From Bradyrhizobium sp. DOA9 (GTDB lineage Bacteria > Pseudomonadota > Alphaproteobacteria > Rhizobiales > Xanthobacteraceae), in assembly GCF_000617845.2 (NCBI RefSeq), contig NZ_DF820425.1:6578741-6642740 (forward strand): a stretch of DNA of 64,000 bases, in the 5' to 3' direction. The translations under genes were made by a program, and so were the position numbers. Under the pieces are notes generated by a model, which was not told the DNA's origin, did not search any database, and saw only the letters and a list, made by a program, of their open reading frames with translations. Positions 1 to 8,415 of the stretch are shown here, in pieces. Within the stretch, counting starts at the first letter, position 1. Each line of letters begins with the position of its first letter.

Positions 1-1519
1 AGGCAGGGTCGACATCGGCGGTGACCGAAACAGTTGCGGTCTGCCAAGGACCAGGGCTGCGCCATTGTACCCATCGGACCTGATTGTCCGAGGCAACGGC
101 GAACAGGTCAAGACGTTCGGGATCATGCGCAGCGGTCAGCGCTGCGATATTGGTCGCGGGAGCAAATCCAAATCCGTGCGTAATCGGCCCGACATGCGCC
201 TGCCAGTCGGTATCGTCCGGGCTCCACCAAGTCGTGGCCAGTTCGTGATTGCGGTTGATGAAGAAGACATCGATGACATCGAGCTTGCGTGACACGGCGG
301 CAATCTTTGAACCGATGCGGGCTGACATGTTTGGATTGAGCAACTGCGGAGCCGCCGCCCATTGTCCGGGATGGTCAGGCCCATCTGCCGTCCGCCACGT
401 CGTCCACAGGCTGCCATCGATTCCGCCCCCGAACAGATCCACCAAGCCCCAGCGGCGCGAGGTGGCGGCGAGCGAAGCTGTGTCATAGAATCGCCCGTAG
501 CCGAAATCGGCCATGGGGGTTTGCTCGGGTATGGCAAAGCCGCCCTCGCCCCATTCGCCCCATTGCGGGGTGTCAAGATACTGCCAGGCCGCACCTCGCG
601 AGTGGAGGCTGAACGCGGCCGGCTGACCGGGAAGAAACGCCGAAAAGGCAAGCGCGCGATTGTCCTCGGGATGCGAGGGATCGGGCACGACCGAGCCATC
701 GAAATCAATCGGCTCCATCCGGTGCACACTCGATGCACCGGTCTTGAGGCTGGCGCCATGCACCGCCCGGTCTCGGTTGTACCAGGCAAACTGACACGCG
801 ATCCGGCCGAACCAGGGTAAGGTCCCGTCGGCGTCCTGGTAGATGGTGACGGCCGGGAGCATGAGACGCGCGGCAGCCTCGTCGAACACGATCGGCTGCA
901 CCAGCGGGATACGAAAAAACCAGATGACCACGTTGGGAAACGCGGAGCGAATGAGCTTGCCGTCGGTCACGAACGGCGCACTGGGGGTCTGGTCGGCATC
1001 CGAGCAATAGACGCCCGGCCGATAACCGGCGGCCGCGACCGAGTCGAACCACCCCTTGAGGTAGCTCCTCGCGGCAGCATTGGACATGAACCCGTCTGCT
1101 TCGAGATCGAGGTAGATCGTGGCGCCGCGCTCGACGTCCACGAGATTGCCAGCGTCATGCTTGTTCGCAAGGTCAACTGCGTGCCGACCATCGGCTTCCC
1201 CATTCGCCTCGGTCCAGTTGGTGTTGGGGATGAAGTGGTGCGGCCTTGCTCCGGGAGGAACCGGCTGTCCCGCTTCGTCAACTCCGACGAACTGCCGTCC
1301 GAGAAAGAGCGGAGCAAGCCCGTATCCCGCGGATCGGAGAAAACGCCACGTGGAAACCTGGGGGGATCGCGATCGCCGCGATGTCCATGTCGATCCGCCA
1401 CCGCCGAACGAATGCGCCAGATAGAATCCGAGCCAGCGCAGGTTCGTGTGCGCGCGAATGTCCCCGACAACCGCGTCCCCGAGCGCCTCATAGCTGTCGC
1501 GATCGAAACCCCCGTACAT
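1..1519 (-). CDS. Glycoside-hydrolase-like (DUF1906/Rv2525c type) protein with lectin-like propeller, C-terminus cut by window edge
   Basis: The frame is open from ATG at 1519 to the window edge (506 codons seen). An in-frame TAG twelve bases upstream and an AGAGG ribosome site fix the start. Residues 1 to about 230 resemble the Rv2525c-like glycoside-hydrolase-like domain (DUF1906), a TIM-barrel fold related to GH25, with the strand TIYLDLEADGF and a YRPGVYCS segment. Further on are repeats such as DLFGGGIDGSLWTTW and DVFFINRNHELATTWW, the pattern of fucose-binding PLL/tectonin-type beta-propellers. A peptidoglycan or glycan-binding hydrolase role is inferred; no catalytic test is possible here. 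No signal peptide is visible. It lies downstream of the cyanobactin-like operon on the same strand and may or may not belong to it. Confidence 0.7.
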   Translation of the reverse strand, partial: MYGGFDRDSYEALGDAVVGDIRAHTNLRWLGFYLAHSFGGGGSTWTSRRSRSPQVSTWRFLRSAGYGLAPLFLGRQFVGVDEAGQPVPPGARPHHFIPNTNWTEANGEADGRHAVDLANKHDAGNLVDVERGATIYLDLEADGFMSNAAARSYLKGWFDSVAAAGYRPGVYCSDADQTPSAPFVTDGKLIRSAFPNVVIWFFRIPLVQPIVFDEAAARLMLPAVTIYQDADGTLPWFGRIACQFAWYNRDRAVHGASLKTGASSVHRMEPIDFDGSVVPDPSHPEDNRALAFSAFLPGQPAAFSLHSRGAAWQYLDTPQWGEWGEGGFAIPEQTPMADFGYGRFYDTASLAATSRRWGLVDLFGGGIDGSLWTTWRTADGPDHPGQWAAAPQLLNPNMSARIGSKIAAVSRKLDVIDVFFINRNHELATTWWSPDDTDWQAHVGPITHGFGFAPATNIAALTAAHDPERLDLFAVASDNQVRWVQWRSPGPWQTATVSVTADVDPA

Positions 1520-1528
1520 TGGACACCT

Positions 1529-1699
1529 CTAGAGACTTGTGCAAAGCACTCGCGCGATGTTCTCGTCCAAGGAGACATTGCCATTCCAGGACCAACGCGG
1601 TCGCTCAGTTTCGAGTGTCATTGATTTTCCGACGTACTCGAGCTTTGGTGTTGCTCGGGCCTCGTCTTCTGTGGCGTCGAAGGAATATCCGCTCGCCAC
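1529..1699 (-). CDS. Small ORF (56 aa) between the patG-like and glycoside-hydrolase-like genes
   Basis: Reading from GTG at 1699, a frame of 56 residues runs to TAG at 1531-1529. The stop lies right beside the AGAGG ribosome site of the next gene, as in translationally coupled operons. The composition looks protein-like (LEYVGKSMTLETERPRW, NVSLDENIARVLCTSL), but I recognise no family. No convincing ribosome site precedes the GTG. It could instead be a relic reading frame or an untranslated spacer. Confidence 0.35.
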   Translation of the reverse strand: MASGYSFDATEDEARATPKLEYVGKSMTLETERPRWSWNGNVSLDENIARVLCTSL

Positions 1700-1715
1700 G
1701 AAAGGAAGTCGTCGT

Positions 1716-4700
1716 TCAATCTTGCCCTCGTCTAGCCCATGACCGCACCCCGCCGACCGTTACCGGCATGATGTCGGACACGTCGACAGTGAACTGAAAA
1801 ATCGTCTCCGCCCGCTTCGACTCCTCAGGATCGTGGAACGTGAGATACAGTTCCCAACAATCACTGTGCATGCGGCACACTTGGCTCTTCTCCACCGCGA
1901 TGCTTCTGAGCGCGCGTCGTTCGCTGAGAGCCTTGGCAAAAGCGGTCACCGCCTGCAAGCAGTTGGTCGCGGCAAAGTTCATCGCGCGGTCGCGCGAAGT
2001 CATACCGTGGTTCCGCAACTCGTAATACACTCGACGGAGGAATCCGGCGATCGCGGCACGAAGTGCCTGATAATCGGCGCCCTCGCCGTTCTTCCCCAAC
2101 GCGGAGTTGACGACCTCCTGAACGAGCGCGTTAATGTGCCAGCCATAGATTCCGCGCATATCCGCCACAGCGACCACCGGCAACTTCGCTCGTGAGAACA
2201 TCTCGACCGTCCCGCCGGTACGCATGCCGGGAATGCTCACGCGCTCAATGAAGCCTGGCGAATCCTCCGGCTGGATCTGCCCATTCAGGAGGTCGAGCAG
2301 AATGCCGTAAATCTGGTCCGCATATGGCCCCTTGGGTGCAAGCGCATAGATTGGACAGCCATCCATCTCCAAAGTCCAGATGATACAACGCCGTTCAGTC
2401 GGATTGAGGTCAAGGTAGTCGACGAGATCGCTGACGTTGTAAGGATTGGCTCCCCTGATCTCACCGCGCTCCACGGCCTGTGCCATGCGCTGCTCGAGCG
2501 TCTGGACACCAAGCTCGGTGCCCAGATCGTAGGACAGCCGGCCGAGAGCGTAGACGAGACCGGAATGCGCGGTGCTCGTCGTGACCGACGCGCCGCCAAC
2601 GCTTGGCGAAAGCAAGCCACTCGGCGCCTGGACCACCGGATCCTCCGGCATCACTCCAATTGCGACCGTCTCGGCAACCGAAGGGGTCATGCCTCCGTTC
2701 GACGCGCGAGGCGTTCTATCGCTCGAAAGCTTCGATTGAACCGTGACGCCTCGCTCGAAAAGACACGCAATATTGCTCGACGCACCGGTACCGGCGTGTT
2801 CTTGGAACAATGCGTCCATGGCCGATGGCAGGTCCATAACGCCTCGAAGGCACCGCTGCGGCTCGTCGACAATCGCAGGATCGCAGGCTCGCGCGGTGTC
2901 GAGCAATGCACTTCGGATCGCTCCCGCGTCGACCTCTTGTCCTTTCTGCAATTGGCGGCTCATGAGCAGCGCGGCAATGCCGGTCACGACAGGCGCGGCG
3001 AGGCTGGTCCCTTTCTCACGGATCGGCTCTTCGGTGCAGGGTTGGGCACAGAGGATCCGTTCGCCCGGCGCCATAATGCCGTCGTTGTCATAGTTGCCAC
3101 CCCAATTACTGAAGTCGAACGGCCTTCCATCGTCTTTCAACGCGCCGACCGCTAGCGTGCCCGGCAGCACCGCAGGTATGCAGCGGCAGGCGCCGCTGTC
3201 ATTGCCGACAGGTGCAACAATCAGGATGTTGGCCTCGAGGCAATTCCTCACTGCCCGAGCCAGCAGGTCATGCGGTTCGTCGGTTTGGGTCGGAACGCAG
3301 GCGGCGCAGTGAATGACGTTCGCTCCCAATTCCTGCGCGAGTTCGAACGCTCGGGCCAAATTGAGCGCGGACATGAACTCCCCGTGATCCCCTGGCTCGT
3401 TCAGCGGCACGACTATTACCCGGCAGTGGGGTGCAATGCCGGGTGTCGGGGAATGGGGCTGCCCTGCAATCGTGCTGGTGACGTATGTCGCGTGGCGATC
3501 GCCAAGGATTCGATTGAGTACCTGGGGTGGAAATGCATCAGCAAGCCGCTCCTGCTGTACATCAGGCTGCAGCTCGCTTTGCATGATGGTTCGATAGCAA
3601 GCGTGTTGCTCAGCGGTAACAGGCTCGGCCCTCTTATGCCAGAAGGGATATCGCTTCGAGATTTGAGCCTCGCGAAAGCAGCTCAACGTGAGGTCGGGAT
3701 CGCCGTCAAGAATGACAATGGTGATCCGCGGATCCCCTAACGTCGACTTCCGCAAGGTTCTCAGTCCGGAGAGTCGATCGTCCAGATCATGAGCATACTC
3801 GGCCAGTGCCGTCGCTCCGCCGGCTTGCGGATCGTAGTCAGGTGCCGCCGCCACGGCGCGCAGGGCTTCCTGGGAGGATTCACCATCCCTGCGGGATGCC
3901 CTGCTCTCATCGCGGGGCGTTCCCAGGATGAACCCTCCGACAGCCGCCTCCTCGAGGAATTCCAGTCCCGTCGCGCCGGCGAGCGGTTCGTGGGCAATCT
4001 CGCCCACTGCGCAACCTCCCAGGTTCATGGCGGTGGCCGCCAGATAGAAATTCTGCAGCAAGACGCCAACATTCTTGAGCACCAGCGAGTAGCCGAGATA
4101 CTGATAAGCCTCCAACATGCGATCAAATCGCGCAGCGATGACGAGCAGGATCTGCGGCTTGCTTTCGCGGGCAGTCGCGCCAAATGCTTCGTCGATCAGC
4201 GCAAGAACGTTGCTGTCGCTCTCGTCCTTGATCTTCTCCAGTTGATGGTGAAGGGGATCGTAGTGATAAAGACCTGCATCGAGACCGCGGCAGTGTCGAA
4301 CGACTGGATAGAGCTCGAGCTCGTAGCGCGCTCCGCTACCTGGATAGGCACGCTCGCTGAGCAGGGCATTCTGATCAGCAGAACCGGAATTCGCCAAATG
4401 TCCAAACTTGTCACGGAACGTGCAGATGCTCTTCACGCGCGCGGCGTGATGGAGCAGTTCGCCGAACTGCTCCAGCGTGATCGGGTGCTTGTCGTCAAAC
4501 GACCGGATCGACCGCCGGGCTTCCATCACGGTCGTGAAGGTCGGTTCATTTCCAGTGACTTTGATCATGCCAGGCTTGGGCAAACGCAGTACCTGCTGAC
4601 CCATCGCCGGCTTGACGACGGGAACGGCCGTTTCGTCCTTTCCTGGCCCCCCGATCCCGAGCTGTGCTTGGGACTTTGCAGCAACGTCCTGCCAGCGTTT

Positions 4701-5216
4701 GCGCGCGTGAAAGATCAGGTTGTGGAAGTCCCACATGCGAAGTTCAATCGACTCGCCGTCTCCTCCAGCCAGGAATCCCCCGCGCCACAGGAGCCGCATG
4801 AACGCATCGACTACGTCGGTCGACAAATCCGCAACACGGCAGAGAGCTGCGATTGAACGGGGCACGACGAGCTCCGACAGCAGCTTGCCGGCCCGGGGAT
4901 CGGTCAGGATCACGCGAAATTGCGAAAGCGGAGATTCCAGAACAAGCGCTCCTCCGAATGGACGCAAATAGGTGAAACGCGACAGACGAAGCGATTCATG
5001 CGACGGTCCAGGCGTAGGCTCCCGTAACTCTGCGAGTTCATTCAATGCCTCCATTACGGCCAGCGGCGGAACTGACCAGTTCGATCGGTCGATATCAGCC
5101 CCACCCGGCGTGCGCGCGGGTCGCACCTCGTCGAAGAGTCGGACGACATTCTCCCCGGCGCCGTGCGCCTCGTAGGACGATAAACCCAAGAGCTGTGCGA
5201 GATTGGGTCCACTCAT
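1716..5216 (-). CDS. patG: PatG-like cyanobactin oxidase/macrocyclase fusion
   Basis: Expected role: the protease domain cuts the C-terminal recognition sequence of the precursor and closes the ring, and the oxidase converts azolines to azoles. From ATG 5216 (1166 aa), the N-terminal part has a SagB-type region followed by an FMN nitroreductase-like domain (about 220-440; EARRSIRSF, GYSLVLKNVGVLLQN). A subtilase domain follows (about 495-775) with Asp504 in VILDGDPD, His575 in GDRHATYV, Asn672 in PVGNDSG and Ser738 in KGTSLAAP. A PatA/PatG C-terminal domain (about 885-1166) is shared with the protease at 8666-10684. The Asp-His-Ser spacing matches what I remember for PatG. A GTG start at 5255 (1179 aa) is possible, but the ATG has GGTGG seven bases upstream and AGGAGG further back. 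It is the last biosynthetic gene of the operon. Confidence 0.9.
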   Translation of the reverse strand: MSGPNLAQLLGLSSYEAHGAGENVVRLFDEVRPARTPGGADIDRSNWSVPPLAVMEALNELAELREPTPGPSHESLRLSRFTYLRPFGGALVLESPLSQFRVILTDPRAGKLLSELVVPRSIAALCRVADLSTDVVDAFMRLLWRGGFLAGGDGESIELRMWDFHNLIFHARKRWQDVAAKSQAQLGIGGPGKDETAVPVVKPAMGQQVLRLPKPGMIKVTGNEPTFTTVMEARRSIRSFDDKHPITLEQFGELLHHAARVKSICTFRDKFGHLANSGSADQNALLSERAYPGSGARYELELYPVVRHCRGLDAGLYHYDPLHHQLEKIKDESDSNVLALIDEAFGATARESKPQILLVIAARFDRMLEAYQYLGYSLVLKNVGVLLQNFYLAATAMNLGGCAVGEIAHEPLAGATGLEFLEEAAVGGFILGTPRDESRASRRDGESSQEALRAVAAAPDYDPQAGGATALAEYAHDLDDRLSGLRTLRKSTLGDPRITIVILDGDPDLTLSCFREAQISKRYPFWHKRAEPVTAEQHACYRTIMQSELQPDVQQERLADAFPPQVLNRILGDRHATYVTSTIAGQPHSPTPGIAPHCRVIVVPLNEPGDHGEFMSALNLARAFELAQELGANVIHCAACVPTQTDEPHDLLARAVRNCLEANILIVAPVGNDSGACRCIPAVLPGTLAVGALKDDGRPFDFSNWGGNYDNDGIMAPGERILCAQPCTEEPIREKGTSLAAPVVTGIAALLMSRQLQKGQEVDAGAIRSALLDTARACDPAIVDEPQRCLRGVMDLPSAMDALFQEHAGTGASSNIACLFERGVTVQSKLSSDRTPRASNGGMTPSVAETVAIGVMPEDPVVQAPSGLLSPSVGGASVTTSTAHSGLVYALGRLSYDLGTELGVQTLEQRMAQAVERGEIRGANPYNVSDLVDYLDLNPTERRCIIWTLEMDGCPIYALAPKGPYADQIYGILLDLLNGQIQPEDSPGFIERVSIPGMRTGGTVEMFSRAKLPVVAVADMRGIYGWHINALVQEVVNSALGKNGEGADYQALRAAIAGFLRRVYYELRNHGMTSRDRAMNFAATNCLQAVTAFAKALSERRALRSIAVEKSQVCRMHSDCWELYLTFHDPEESKRAETIFQFTVDVSDIMPVTVGGVRSWARRGQD

Positions 5217-5323
5217 CGTTGCGCCACCATCCTCCTGCTGCCGACCATTGACCACCGGACGGTTGTGTCAGATCGCGGGGGACGCTCGCCGAAGCTCAGC
5301 AGAACGCCCCCAGCCTTGTGTTC

Positions 5324-5360
5324 GTCAACTATTGCAGACCGAAGATCTGCGATCGTCGAC
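5324..5360 (-). promoter_or_regulatory. Imperfect hairpin directly after the precursor stop codon
   Basis: On the minus strand the sequence after the precursor TAA folds as GTCGAC/GTTGAC (6 pairs, one G-T), AT/AT and GCAGA/TCTGC (5 pairs), with single mismatches between segments and the loop TCTTCGG. There is no U-run, so it is not a standard terminator. It could stabilise the short precursor message or damp transcription into the patG-like gene. Confidence 0.4.
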
Positions 5361-5540
5361 TTACTTGTCGTCGCCCGAGGCTGCGCAGAAGCAGATTCGG
5401 ATGCATTCGACCGTTGCCGAGGCGACGACGCCGGACAGCGTCTCCTCCGACAGTTCAGCGAGCAGATCGGACTTTTCGCCGACCTTGACACGACGAACCG
5501 GCGCAGATTGCTGCGGAATGAGCTTCATGTTGGGCTTCAT
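5361..5540 (-). CDS. patE: PatE-like cyanobactin precursor peptide, single core
   Basis: A 59-residue peptide. ATG 5540 is chosen because AAGGAG lies seven bases upstream; ATG 5546 would be only one base from it. The start MKPNMKLIPQQSAPV and the segment LLAELSEETLSG follow the layout of cyanobacterial PatE leaders, whose LAELSEE element recruits the heterocyclase. After GVVAS (compare GLEAS in PatE, the N-terminal protease site) comes a Cys-rich stretch, TVECIRICFC. The tail AASGDDK takes the place of the AYDG signal cut by PatG. The core ends in Cys, as PatG substrates usually end in a heterocycle or Pro. It lies between the heterocyclase and patG-like genes, as patE does between patD and patF/G. 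The exact core boundary is inferred. Confidence 0.9.
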   Translation of the reverse strand: MKPNMKLIPQQSAPVRRVKVGEKSDLLAELSEETLSGVVASATVECIRICFCAASGDDK

Positions 5541-5625
5541 AATCATTCTCCTTGAATATACGACGCTTGCTCGACCATTTTGGGTGGGTCGCTTAACCCC
5601 TCCTCCCTAAGGAAGAAGCCCTGGC

Positions 5626-5662
5626 CGCCGAAGCACCCCTACCTGCCCGGAACGCTTCGGCG
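5626..5662 (-). promoter_or_regulatory. Inverted repeat between patD-like and precursor genes
   Basis: CGCCGAAGC (5626-5634) and GCTTCGGCG (5654-5662) form a perfect 9-bp stem with a 19-nt loop in the 5' leader of the precursor. There is no U-run in the direction of transcription. It may be a processing or stability element that raises precursor mRNA relative to the enzyme mRNAs, a partial attenuator, or chance. Confidence 0.45.
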
Positions 5663-5667
5663 AAAAG

Positions 5668-8112
5668 TCAGAACGGCATTTGCGTTCGGTTCAGTTCGGA
5701 TTCAGGTGTCGGTGCGTTCAGCCATCCCAGTTGCACTGGAACGTCATAGAGACGGCCCGGCGCGAACCGTTGCCAAAAGAAGCGCATCCCTGGAACTACG
5801 ACTTTCACGACGCTCAAGCCGATGTCCGGACGCGTAAGGTCGAGCACCAGGACTTCGAGGCCGCGTTTCCGCATGACGCCGACCGCGTCCAATAGCTCGT
5901 CGCGTATGTCGCCGGTCCAGCTGCCTGCGAAGTCGCGCGATTTTCTGGTACGCAAAGCAGAAGCCGGGACCAGATAGGGCTTGTTCTGCAGGGACGCGCC
6001 GAGCAGCCACGCAGCGCTCTCCGGATCGAGCTTCTCGTCCGGTACCTTGTCCAGCTCGAGACCGACCTGGCTCATCTCCGTGAGCGCGCGGGTGATCGCG
6101 ATACGGGCGTCGAGATGGGCACCGTAACCGATGATCAACCGTTCCGCGCCTGTACCGGTTTTGCGCGATACCGCCGCCATCACGGGAATGCCGAGATCGG
6201 CGGTTAAATCCAGCACCCAGAGTTCGCGGCCGATGTCGCGATAGTAACGCCGCAGATTGTCGAAGTACTCATCGCCAAAGCTGGTCAAGTCGACGACGGG
6301 GCGTTGGACAGCGTTGTACCACCACATCGAAACGCTGTCGCGTTCGACGACTTCGAGAAGGCCCTGGAGTATCGCCTCCTCCAGCGTGTTTCCTGCCGCG
6401 TTGCCGTTCGAATCGGCGCGACAGAAATCGTGGTCCGCGGGCAACCGGTACCAAAGGTAGCAATAGGCCGTCGGCAGTAACTTGTGGCACTGATCCGTAA
6501 GCGACCACAGCGGCGTCCACTCGATCGCGCGGGTGGAATCGAAACGCATCGGGATCCAGTCATGGCCGATCGACTCGGTATTCAGCTCGTCCCGGCTCGC
6601 ATACTGGAGTTCACTGAAATGAAGGCAGCGTTCCGGATGAATCGCCGATTCACCCAGTTCGGCGAGCGTAGCAAGTTTGCGCGGCTCGTCTCCTTGATAG
6701 ATGAAGGAGTACCGCTCGATCGCCTCGCAGAGCCCGCTTGCGCGGGATTGAGCATCCGTTTTTCCCTTGCCGGAACTCTTATGGCGCAGGATCTGCCGAA
6801 GGCCACGCAACGATCCGACGCTGCCCATACTGTGGCTCGCCTTGTAGGTGTGAACCAGGGCATTGTCGGGATCGGAAATCCTCGCAAGTTCGGTTACCAC
6901 ACCAGAAATCGGACTGATGAGATGCCTGTACCGCTCGAGTGTCTGCTCGGGTGTCATCGACCTGTGCCCGCTATCGTCGACGTAGCGCTTGGGCGACGGT
7001 TTCAAGTCGATGGGATGAAATCCGCGTTGACTGAGCAGCGTGGGATCGCCGCAACAAGGACACTGAGGACGACGGGGAAGGTTGTGCGCCAGGTACTCCT
7101 GAGTGACATGGTCAAGGCTCAGGATCTTGCCAACCAGAGTACCGGTCCGGCTCGTCGGGGCTTCAGGGCGCCCTGTAGACCGCACCGCGGTCCATTTTGC
7201 AATTTCACTGGTTGCCCAATTGAGCGCCAGCCCCACCGTCGACGGTAACGCAGACCGCGACGTGGGCAAGCAGGCCGTCGATCCAGCCGGCATTTTGCGT
7301 TGTCTGAGAATTGAACTCTTGATCTCAACATTGCCGTTGAGACGATGCGCGAGACACTGCCAGCAACCGGTCTCGCCCGGCACGAAAATCGGACCCAGCC
7401 AGACCACACTGCCAACAGGCTTGACGATCATCCAGGGACGGCCGGTCCTGACCGCTACGTCGTTGAAGTCGGCGAGTTCGGGCCGCAGATAATCGTCAGT
7501 TACAACGACCTGCAAGTGGAGCCCATCGGGTGTTGCACCAATCGATCTCGGATACGCTCTGCACTCGACCGTAAGACCGACGTCGGAAAGCATATCAGCC
7601 AGCGGCCCGCCTTCGGCCTCGCCAATCGAGCTCACCGTAATTGCGGTTCGTTGAAGGCAAAGTCCCACTGAACCGGGTTCAAGACCTAGCTCGCTCCAGA
7701 ATGCCGCCGGCCCCGCCGGCATGCCATCGACGGCATCACGGAGATAATCAAGCCGCCCGAGCCGCTCGAGCACATGATCAATATGATCGGGGGATACGGT
7801 CTCAGACAACAGGCTGTGAATCTCAGCAACCGAGTGTCGACCGTCGAGAAATGGCACAACGGCGCAATAGAGCCTGCCGGTCAAGACATGGGACTCATGC
7901 TCCCCCAGCAGATACACGTGCATCGGCTGAACGATTTCAACCCGGAGATTCGCTTTGATGCAGGGCTTGGAAGGCGCTCCGCCTTGCTTTTGCGAACCAA
8001 CCGAGACGGTGTGCATCAATCCAGGCATGTTGTCTTCCGCAAAATCAACGAACCGAGAAGGGCTTGCTTTCGGATCTATCGACCCAACGCGCACCATTTG
8101 GCACGACCCCAC
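5668..8112 (-). CDS. patD: PatD/TruD-like cyanobactin heterocyclase (E1-like leader binding plus YcaO)
   Basis: Expected role: ATP-dependent cyclodehydration of Cys (and possibly Thr/Ser) in the precursor core to azolines, guided by the leader. The N-terminal half has the leader-binding/E1-like features of TruD: EIVQPMHVYLLGEHESHVLTG, PVGSVVWLGPIFVPGETG, and two Cys pairs (CWQC at 250-253, CPCC at 351-354) that would bind structural zinc. The C-terminal half is a YcaO domain with SSGKGKTDAQSRASGLCEA, GNAAGNTLEEAILQG and the tail NRTQMPF. The similarity to cyanobacterial TruD/PatD, as I remember their sequences, is strong throughout. GTG 8112 has GAGGG six bases upstream and lies nine bases after the previous gene. 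ATG 8028 (GGAAG upstream) gives an N-terminus closer to TruD length. Confidence 0.93.
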   Translation of the reverse strand: MGSCQMVRVGSIDPKASPSRFVDFAEDNMPGLMHTVSVGSQKQGGAPSKPCIKANLRVEIVQPMHVYLLGEHESHVLTGRLYCAVVPFLDGRHSVAEIHSLLSETVSPDHIDHVLERLGRLDYLRDAVDGMPAGPAAFWSELGLEPGSVGLCLQRTAITVSSIGEAEGGPLADMLSDVGLTVECRAYPRSIGATPDGLHLQVVVTDDYLRPELADFNDVAVRTGRPWMIVKPVGSVVWLGPIFVPGETGCWQCLAHRLNGNVEIKSSILRQRKMPAGSTACLPTSRSALPSTVGLALNWATSEIAKWTAVRSTGRPEAPTSRTGTLVGKILSLDHVTQEYLAHNLPRRPQCPCCGDPTLLSQRGFHPIDLKPSPKRYVDDSGHRSMTPEQTLERYRHLISPISGVVTELARISDPDNALVHTYKASHSMGSVGSLRGLRQILRHKSSGKGKTDAQSRASGLCEAIERYSFIYQGDEPRKLATLAELGESAIHPERCLHFSELQYASRDELNTESIGHDWIPMRFDSTRAIEWTPLWSLTDQCHKLLPTAYCYLWYRLPADHDFCRADSNGNAAGNTLEEAILQGLLEVVERDSVSMWWYNAVQRPVVDLTSFGDEYFDNLRRYYRDIGRELWVLDLTADLGIPVMAAVSRKTGTGAERLIIGYGAHLDARIAITRALTEMSQVGLELDKVPDEKLDPESAAWLLGASLQNKPYLVPASALRTRKSRDFAGSWTGDIRDELLDAVGVMRKRGLEVLVLDLTRPDIGLSVVKVVVPGMRFFWQRFAPGRLYDVPVQLGWLNAPTPESELNRTQMPF

Positions 8113-8121
8113 GACCTGCCC

Positions 8122-8325
8122 TCAGGCCCATATTCTGCCCCTGCGAAAAGGAGCTGCCGCAGCACGAGTGGCCCGCATTTCCGACGCGGGCGCAGAAGTG
8201 AGGGGACGCAAGTAGTACGTCGCGTTAGATCGAAGAACTGAAGCAACCTCCGGTTCGGATCGTTGATCGGACTCGCCCGTCTCTCGACGGGATTTGGTGC
8301 GAGGCGTGTTTGGCTTCTTGCTCAT
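8122..8325 (-). CDS. Small basic protein in the PatC position
   Basis: 67 aa from an ATG preceded by GGAGAG about six bases upstream, ending nine bases before the heterocyclase start. The N-terminus is Lys/Arg-rich (MSKKPNTPRTKSRRE). The C-terminus is ATYYLRPLTS followed by PFRRGRIWA. Cyanobactin clusters carry a small conserved gene (patC) of unknown function just upstream of patD, and this gene has that position and size. I cannot confirm homology from memory. The absence of a Cys/Ser/Thr-rich core and of a LAELSEE motif argues against a second precursor. Confidence 0.6.
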   Translation of the reverse strand: MSKKPNTPRTKSRRETGESDQRSEPEVASVLRSNATYYLRPLTSAPASEMRATRAAAAPFRRGRIWA

Positions 8326-8415
8326 CGAACGCTCTCCAACGTTTTCGTTGCTGAGGGATCTTCACTACGATTCCGCCGGCTGCCATCAGCCCGCAAGAGC
8401 CGCGCCAGGACAGCG

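Noticed and set aside
8122..8325. Second precursor peptide for the RiPP operon
   Set aside because: The small protein has no LAELSEE leader element, no Cys and no core flanked by recognition sequences.
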